In this document: positions 53,702 to 58,798 of the stretch, piece by piece
Layout: each line of letters opens with the position of its first letter
How positions within the stretch are numbered: the first letter of the stretch is position 1
Source of the DNA: Paracoccaceae bacterium
Lineage (GTDB): Bacteria; Pseudomonadota; Alphaproteobacteria; Rhodobacterales; Rhodobacteraceae
DNA length: 58,798 nt
NCBI GenBank assembly: GCA_026710155.1
Contig: JAPORQ010000055.1
Coordinates: 1 to 58,798, forward strand
Direction: 5' to 3'
Position numbers and translations under genes: made by a program
The notes under the pieces: model-generated
What the model saw: the letters and a program-made list of their open reading frames with translations, nothing else
The model's database searches: none
Told to the model about the DNA's origin: nothing

Positions 53702-54619
53702 TCAGGAGATTTCCAAATCCAGGGCTTGCGTGAACTCATTCCACTCCCGTTTTGACAGTCCCGTTGCTTCAAAGGTAATTTGCTCACCATTCATTTTCCG
53801 CTTTAACAATTCTATTTGCTGCTTGGAAAGAGAAATCCCTTCAAGCCAGTAATCAACAAAAGCCTGGTGAGTCATTGGAACCCAATCCGCAACAATTTCA
53901 GCCAACTTTTCAGCATAAACCCTGATTTCATATTGTGCATGGGGGTCAATTCTGAGATGAATGAATTTCAGGAGGTTGAGCAAATTGACCTTCCAGTACC
54001 ACTGGGTGTAAACATTGGTGGGCAGGTTAATGCGGGCAAGTTCCCGTGAAAGACCTTCCTGGTTTTCCTGTGATAACATTTTTTCATAATTTTCATAGGA
54101 TGTGTGACTATCTTGCCTAAGGATATCCCGAACCCTTTTTCCCTCTTTGCTAGGAAGAATTTCTCCCCTACCCTGACGATTTACACCTGACTGGGCAGAA
54201 AGATTTTCAAATTCAGGGATATAGAATTCATCTTCAAGTTTCGAGTAGCGGGCTGAATATTCGTTGACCGAAGCTGTTCTATGACGAATCCATTGACGAG
54301 CGACAAAAATCGGCAGTTTTACATGAAACTTTATTTCGCACATCTCAAAGGGGGTTGTATGCCTGTGACGCATCAAATATCGAATTAATCCCTCATCGGA
54401 ACGGGCCTTTTTGGTCCCCTTCCCATAGGAAACCCTGGCTGCTTGTACTACCGAGGAATCATTTCCCATGTAATCGACAATCCGGATGAATCCATGATCA
54501 AGAATGGGGAAAAGGGTGTACAGGTTTTTTTCCATGCCGGGGCTTGTTTCCCTCAGAGATGTTTGGGAAGAATTTCTTTGCTCTTCTATTTGTTTCAGTA
54601 TTTCGGGAGTAATCGTCAT
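53702..54619 (-). CDS. thyX: flavin-dependent thymidylate synthase
   Basis: Makes dTMP with FADH2, replacing ThyA. The 305-residue protein has the ThyX motif RHRTASVNEYSARYS (about residues 127-141), and PHAQYEIRVYAE in the C-terminal part. The length is that of the longer proteobacterial type. It diverges from gloA with 89 bp between starts. Confidence 0.95.
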   Translation of the reverse strand: MTITPEILKQIEEQRNSSQTSLRETSPGMEKNLYTLFPILDHGFIRIVDYMGNDSSVVQAARVSYGKGTKKARSDEGLIRYLMRHRHTTPFEMCEIKFHVKLPIFVARQWIRHRTASVNEYSARYSKLEDEFYIPEFENLSAQSGVNRQGRGEILPSKEGKRVRDILRQDSHTSYENYEKMLSQENQEGLSRELARINLPTNVYTQWYWKVNLLNLLKFIHLRIDPHAQYEIRVYAEKLAEIVADWVPMTHQAFVDYWLEGISLSKQQIELLKRKMNGEQITFEATGLSKREWNEFTQALDLEIS

Positions 54620-54708
54620 TTATTTGTTTTCTGCAATATGTTGGAATTTTGTACTAAAGTTTTAGGATAACCAACCTTAATGGAAATTCAAATTTTAGGA
54701 ATTTAAAG

Positions 54709-55134
54709 ATGGTAAAATATTTACACACCATGATCAGGGTATTGGATTTGGACAGAACAATAGGTTTTTTCAACCTTCTCGGTTTGGTTGAAACGCGCCG
54801 CAATGTCAATGAATCCGGTCGCTTCACATTGGTCTTCCTGGCACCACCTGATCAACCGGAATGTCCGGTGGAACTCACCTACAATTGGGATGGGGATGAA
54901 GGAATGCCCTCTGACAGTCGTCATTTCGGGCACTTGGCCTACGAAGTTGATGACATTTATGAAATCTGCACCAAACTGGAGAAGGCGGGGGTTACAATTA
55001 ACCGGCCTCCGAGAGACGGTCACATGGCATTCGTCAGGTCTCCGGACAACATTTCCATAGAATTGCTGCAAAAGGGCCCTTCCCTGCCCCCGGAAGAACC
55101 ATGGACGAGCAGGCCAAATATCGGCCATTGGTAG
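54709..55134 (+). CDS. gloA: lactoylglutathione lyase (glyoxalase I)
   Basis: Converts the methylglyoxal-glutathione adduct to lactoylglutathione. The 141-residue protein is of normal size and has the metal ligands in the usual places: a His in LHTMIRV, a Glu in PVELTYNW, a His in RHFGHLAYEV and a Glu near SIELLQKG. It is followed at once by the ssrA promoter region. Confidence 0.92.
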   Translation: MVKYLHTMIRVLDLDRTIGFFNLLGLVETRRNVNESGRFTLVFLAPPDQPECPVELTYNWDGDEGMPSDSRHFGHLAYEVDDIYEICTKLEKAGVTINRPPRDGHMAFVRSPDNISIELLQKGPSLPPEEPWTSRPNIGHW

Positions 55135-55183
55135 AGGCAGGGTTCAACTGTTGTAGAATTGTATCATTAAATCCAAGGTGATA

Positions 55184-55209
55184 TTGACAATTTGATCAAC
55201 AAGTATAAT
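55184..55209 (+). promoter_or_regulatory. candidate promoter of ssrA
   Basis: TTGACA (55184-55189) and TATAAT (55204-55209) are both consensus hexamers, but the spacer is 14 bp, short of the usual 16-18. It lies at the expected distance before the tmRNA. Confidence 0.5.
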
Positions 55210-55215
55210 TCTCTG

Positions 55216-55515
55216 TTTGTTCCTTTTGGAACTATGGCGATAAACGTGCTCGAAATAAACGGATCGGACCCGGGGGCGGTACCCGGCGGCTCCACCATAG
55301 ATGATAGGGGGCCGAAATAGGATCGACGAACGCGTAAAGGGGTTAACTTTTGCCCGGTGGGGTACCGCTGTTATCGGTCCAAACTGCACAATTGCCAATG
55401 ACAATCGTGCTCCGGTCGCATTAGCTGCGTAAGCGGTAAAGTGCTCGGATCTGACTCTGGGATTCAATAGCACAGTCCCAGCGGGGTTTGGCAGGTACCT
55501 GGCAACAGAAACCTG
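55216..55515 (+). ncRNA. ssrA: circularly permuted (two-piece) tmRNA
   Basis: Rescues stalled ribosomes and tags the nascent protein. The 3' acceptor piece comes first: a T arm with CCGGG/CCCGG around GGCGGTA, then CGGCTCC-ACCA ending at 55297. Ten bases later GGGGCCGAAATAGGATCGAC begins the coding piece (55308). GGGGCCG pairs with CGGCTCC including a G3-U70 wobble, the alanine identity element. The tag frame at 55394-55432 reads ANDNRAPVALAA and ends in TAA. This gene order is typical of alphaproteobacteria. The 3' end is approximate, placed near a TGGCAGGT/ACCTGCCA hairpin. sspB follows. Confidence 0.9.
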
Positions 55516-55571
55516 CCACTTAATATTGTCATCTCGCCATCCAACTTGGTAAAACGGAAACGATAATTGCC

Positions 55572-56021
55572 TTGAAAGACATCCCCTACCAGGAATTGAT
55601 GCAAAATGCCTTGTTTGGTATCTTTAGGAAGGCATTGGTTATGGTTCAAATGGATGGCATGCCAAGAGTTCCGGGTATAGTCGTTGATTTTGATTTGACA
55701 AATCCGGAAGTGATCATTTCATCAAGATTGCAGGATTTGTATCAGAAAGAAATGACAATTGTCCTTGAGCACTGGTTTGAGGATTTGGAAGTAAAAGAGG
55801 AGGGTTTTTGGGTAACGCTCAATTTCAGTGACATCCCCGAACATCTTTATATACCATATCTTTCAATAATCTATTTTTTTGATCAACAGGCCAATATCGG
55901 CTTTCAAATCCCCAGATATGGGCAGCCCGGTGATGTAGGCCCTGTTGTCGAACTATCCAAAGAAGCACCTAGCCAAACGACCGGCAAGGTTGTTAGTCTG
56001 GATGATTTCAGAACCAAGTAA
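55572..56021 (+). CDS. sspB: ClpXP adaptor SspB
   Basis: Binds the ssrA tag and delivers tagged proteins to ClpXP. The 149-residue protein has the alphaproteobacterial SspB core (MTIVLEHWFEDLEVKEEGF and FFDQQANIGFQI) and a C-terminal VVSLDDFRTK tail that serves as the ClpX-docking peptide. The start is a TTG at 55572 with no strong ribosome site. It lies about 60 bp after the tmRNA whose tag it recognises, a functional pairing. Confidence 0.9.
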   Translation: MKDIPYQELMQNALFGIFRKALVMVQMDGMPRVPGIVVDFDLTNPEVIISSRLQDLYQKEMTIVLEHWFEDLEVKEEGFWVTLNFSDIPEHLYIPYLSIIYFFDQQANIGFQIPRYGQPGDVGPVVELSKEAPSQTTGKVVSLDDFRTK

Positions 56022-56060
56022 TTCTCCAGAAATCAAATTAATTCCAAAAAGGTTTGAAGA

Positions 56061-57458
56061 ATGAAAGACTCCCGCATTGAATCCGATAGTTTCGGTAAAT
56101 TGAATGTCCCGGCAGATAAACACTGGGGCGCTCAAACCCAACGTTCACTAATGAATTTTCCCATAGGGAAAGAAACCCAACCAGCTGTCATCATAAGGGC
56201 ATTCGGGATCATCAAAAAATCATGTGCCCTTGCCAACATGAAATTCAATCTGCTTGATCCCAATATTGGCAATGCAATCTGTGAAGCGGCAGAACTGGTC
56301 AGTTCCGGGCAAATGGACGACAATTTTCCCCTTGTTGTATGGCAAACAGGTTCTGGTACCCAAACAAACATGAACGCCAATGAGGTCATTGCCAATCTGG
56401 CCATCAAATCACTTGGTGGTGAGGTGGGTTCCAAATCACCTGTTCACCCCAATGACCATGTAAACATGAGTCAATCATCAAACGACACATTTCCGACGGC
56501 AATGCATGTTGCCACTGCACTTCTGGTCAATAATGAATTGCTGCCCTCTCTTGACCTCCTGATTAATGCCCTCAAGGAAAAATGTTCTGAATTTGAGGGT
56601 ATAATCAAAATTGGCAGAACCCATACCCAGGACGCCACCCCCCTTACCCTGGCGCAGGAATTTTCTGGTTACCTTAGGCAGATAGAACTATCAGAGAGCA
56701 GGGTTCGGAAGGCTCTGGAGAGCATTTATGAATTGGCCCAGGGTGGGACCGCTGTTGGTACGGGCTTGAATACAATTGACGGATGGGACAGGGAAGTTGC
56801 TAAAAACATTTCTGAATTAACCTCACTTCCATTTGTCACTGCGGAGAACAAATTCGAGGCACTTGCAAGCCATGATGCCATGGTAGGCATGTCAAGCGCA
56901 CTGAGAAGTACTGCCGTCTCCTTGTTTAAAATTGCCAATGACATACGGTTTCTGGCCTCTGGACCAAGAAGTGGGCTTGGAGAACTTCTGCTTCCCGAAA
57001 ATGAACCTGGCTCCTCAATTATGCCAGGTAAGGTAAATCCAACCCAGACCGAGGCATTGACCATGGTATGTGCCCAGGTGATGGGGAATGATGCAGGTGT
57101 AGGCTTTGCAGGCAGTCAGGGACATTTTGAGCTCAATGTCTTCAAACCGATGATTGCCCATAGTGTCATCCAGTCAATCCAATTGCTCTCAGACAGTACC
57201 AAATCCTTTGTTGAAAGGTGTGTTTCAGGCATAAAGGCCAATGAGACCAGGATTAATTTCCTCATGGAAGAATCGCTTATGCTGGTAACAGCACTATCTC
57301 CTGTAATCGGTTATGACAAATCCACAAAGGTAGCCAAGCTTGCGCATTCCAAGGGCACAACATTGAAAGAAGCGGCCTTGGAATTGGGGTATGTTACTTC
57401 CGATGAATTTGACCAGATTGTCAATCCAGCTCTAATGCTGGGACCAGATTCAAGATGA
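56061..57458 (+). CDS. fumC: fumarate hydratase, class II
   Basis: Interconverts fumarate and malate in the citric acid cycle. The 465-residue protein has the superfamily signature [13 protein letters not shown] (about residue 315), the [14 protein letters not shown] segment and [10 protein letters not shown]. Length is normal and no iron-sulfur cluster is needed. It follows sspB by about 40 bp. Confidence 0.97.
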   Translation: MKDSRIESDSFGKLNVPADKHWGAQTQRSLMNFPIGKETQPAVIIRAFGIIKKSCALANMKFNLLDPNIGNAICEAAELVSSGQMDDNFPLVVWQTGSGTQTNMNANEVIANLAIKSLGGEVGSKSPVHPNDHVNMSQSSNDTFPTAMHVATALLVNNELLPSLDLLINALKEKCSEFEGIIKIGRTHTQDATPLTLAQEFSGYLRQIELSESRVRKALESIYELAQGGTAVGTGLNTIDGWDREVAKNISELTSLPFVTAENKFEALASHDAMVGMSSALRSTAVSLFKIANDIRFLASGPRSGLGELLLPENEPGSSIMPGKVNPTQTEALTMVCAQVMGNDAGVGFAGSQGHFELNVFKPMIAHSVIQSIQLLSDSTKSFVERCVSGIKANETRINFLMEESLMLVTALSPVIGYDKSTKVAKLAHSKGTTLKEAALELGYVTSDEFDQIVNPALMLGPDSR

Positions 57459-57588
57459 TGTTGCTTTTTTTGGTGGGTTCAGATTATTTGTTTTTACCTG
57501 TTTGAATCATGTGAACCCGATAATAATTCTCTTGTTAATTCTGGAATGAAGCAGTTCATCATTTACTTGATGAAACATATTGATACTG

Positions 57589-58464
57589 TTATCCCAAAGC
57601 TCCGAAGTAAGTGGTGGATTGGGCTGCTGCAAAATTTGCCTTCCTGGTCGCTTGCTTGAAGCATTTGGTTTGAATCCAGGTAGCTATAAAAGCCCCGTTA
57701 AAACAATCTCCAGCACCTGTCGCATCCAGAGCTTCAACCTGATGTCCGGAAAGTTGTGTTTCACTCCCCTCTTCCGACAGAAAAACCCCATTCATGCCAA
57801 GGGTCAGTACAACTGTTTTTGGCCCTAAGTCATGATAAAACCCACAAATCTCCTTAGGTGAAGTCAACTTGGTCAAATGTTGAGCATCTTCAAAACTGGG
57901 CAAAGCTATGTCGCAGTATTGCATGGTTTCGTGTATAACCTGTCTTGCCCTATCGGTCGGCCACAATGCCGGTCTCAGGTTGGGATCAAAGGCAACAGTG
58001 GTTGAATCATCCTTGGCCAATTTCATTGCAACAAGTGTTGCTTCCTTCATCGATTCGCTAATTGCCAAATTGATACCCGATGCGTAAAATACCGAACTAG
58101 AGGTAATTATGTTTTGGGGCAAATTCGATGCGTGATATTTGCTGGCTGCGGAATTGGATCTTCGATAACTGAATTTATGTCCACTTTCGTCATGTGTGAC
58201 AAAGTAAATCCCCGTCTCCTCATTGGGAGAAACTTCAACATTGGTATAATCGATACCTTCAAAATTCCATTTATTTATGATTTCCGAGCCAAAAACATCA
58301 TCTCCGACCTTGCTTATAAAACCTGCCGTAATTCCGTGTCGCACTGCGGATATTGCAACATTGGATACATCACCGCCTATCCCAATTCGAAACATTCCCC
58401 CGGGTTGTTGATTGAACTCAACCAAAGGCTCTCCGAGACAAATTAAATCAAAAGCGTTAACCAT
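57589..58464 (-). CDS. PfkB-family sugar kinase, probably 2-keto-3-deoxygluconate kinase
   Basis: A 291-residue kinase. The N-terminal LICLGEPLVEFN and GGDVSNVAISAVRHG and the C-terminal DATGAGDCFNGAF (with the catalytic Asp) define the PfkB/ribokinase family. The GEPLVEFN start is close to that of KdgK. The gene converges with fumC. No other sugar genes are in the window, so the substrate is uncertain. Confidence 0.8.
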   Translation of the reverse strand: MVNAFDLICLGEPLVEFNQQPGGMFRIGIGGDVSNVAISAVRHGITAGFISKVGDDVFGSEIINKWNFEGIDYTNVEVSPNEETGIYFVTHDESGHKFSYRRSNSAASKYHASNLPQNIITSSSVFYASGINLAISESMKEATLVAMKLAKDDSTTVAFDPNLRPALWPTDRARQVIHETMQYCDIALPSFEDAQHLTKLTSPKEICGFYHDLGPKTVVLTLGMNGVFLSEEGSETQLSGHQVEALDATGAGDCFNGAFIATWIQTKCFKQATRKANFAAAQSTTYFGALG

Positions 58465-58798
58465 TTGAACTCATTCATGAAATGCCAAAAACAATCAGCA
58501 CCAATTGATAAATTATTATTGGGAACTCCTAGAGCCTGTTCCATAAGTCAAAAATTTAGCAAATTTCAGCCATGAATACCGTTTTTGGTTCAAAATACAT
58601 TCTTATATGGTATCTATTCAGGTATCAAAAAAAAATCAACATATGGATGATTAACATTGCACATGTTGACATTTTGAAAGCCAGGCCCAACCATGGGCTT
58701 GCAAGCAAATCGGCCGAAGCCTACCATATTCACACATTTTTTTCGGGATTATATACTTGAATCTACAAAATTAAATACTATATTTGCAATAACGAATA
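58465..58798. other. window end, no gene recognised
   Basis: About 330 bp of AT-rich DNA. A 62-codon plus-strand frame (58572-58760) does not resemble a protein. No RNA fold was recognised. The first part should hold the promoter of the sugar-kinase gene. Confidence 0.35.

Noticed and set aside
54721-55128. Minus-strand frame of 135 codons opposite gloA
   Set aside because: A shadow of gloA; the plus frame carries all family motifs.
55144-55473. Minus-strand frame of 109 codons
   Set aside because: It is antisense to the tmRNA, which explains both its composition and lack of similarity.

Overview
The window looks like chromosome of a low-GC alphaproteobacterium (roughly 40% GC by eye). The lineage evidence is a circularly permuted tmRNA with an alphaproteobacterial-type tag and an adjacent sspB, the F1-ATPase zeta inhibitor (DUF1476), DUF4167 and DUF2852 proteins, a 1172-residue B12-dependent ribonucleotide reductase, ThyX, a TRAP transporter with a Tat-exported binding protein, and the pepA-lptF-lptG-lptD-surA-pdxA-rsmA cluster. 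The order cannot be fixed from the window.

Layout. 1-4090 is accessory and decayed: a GC-rich segment, a broken two-gene module (567-923), two oxidoreductases, and a 391-bp element with 25-bp terminal inverted repeats (3034-3424) that carries a degenerate tRNA-Leu and abuts a truncated HTH gene. 4090-7283 has a P-loop ATPase beside metA, a doubly frameshifted TetR gene and small membrane proteins. 7068-11632 is a TRAP operon (dctP-dctQ-dctM) continuing into an amidase-fold protein without its catalytic residues. 11813-26508 is mostly housekeeping: a thioredoxin/glutaredoxin fusion, ilvBN, nrdJ with NrdR-like boxes, pdxH/fabI, gpt, purB, the zeta subunit, a three-gene corrinoid/homocysteine methyltransferase cluster with DUF1638, and sufE. 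26740-30190 is a second decayed patch: GC-rich transposase debris, a Panacea-type antitoxin gene followed by a toxin gene with a nonsense codon, rnd, and dtd broken by an in-frame TGA. 30202-37312 holds tRNA-Asn, a type III restriction-modification pair, an EnvZ-like kinase without an adjacent regulator, and a tRNA(CAU) antisense to the kinase 3' end. 37391-58464 is core: ndk, holC, pepA, the LPS-export cluster, rsmA, prmC-prfA, ispG-rodZ, sdhE-lrp, thyX, gloA, ssrA-sspB, fumC and a PfkB sugar kinase.

How the genes work together. MetA (predicted acetyl-CoA user) and the corrinoid cluster both point to methionine synthesis. LptF, LptG, LptD and SurA build and supply the outer membrane. ssrA and sspB form a ribosome-rescue/ClpXP-delivery pair. 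ispG-rodZ and prfA-prmC are classic couples. At least five genes carry single-base lesions, which points either to ongoing decay or to consensus errors. The most unusual structures are the 3034-3424 element, the Panacea pair with a dead toxin, and the interrupted dtd.
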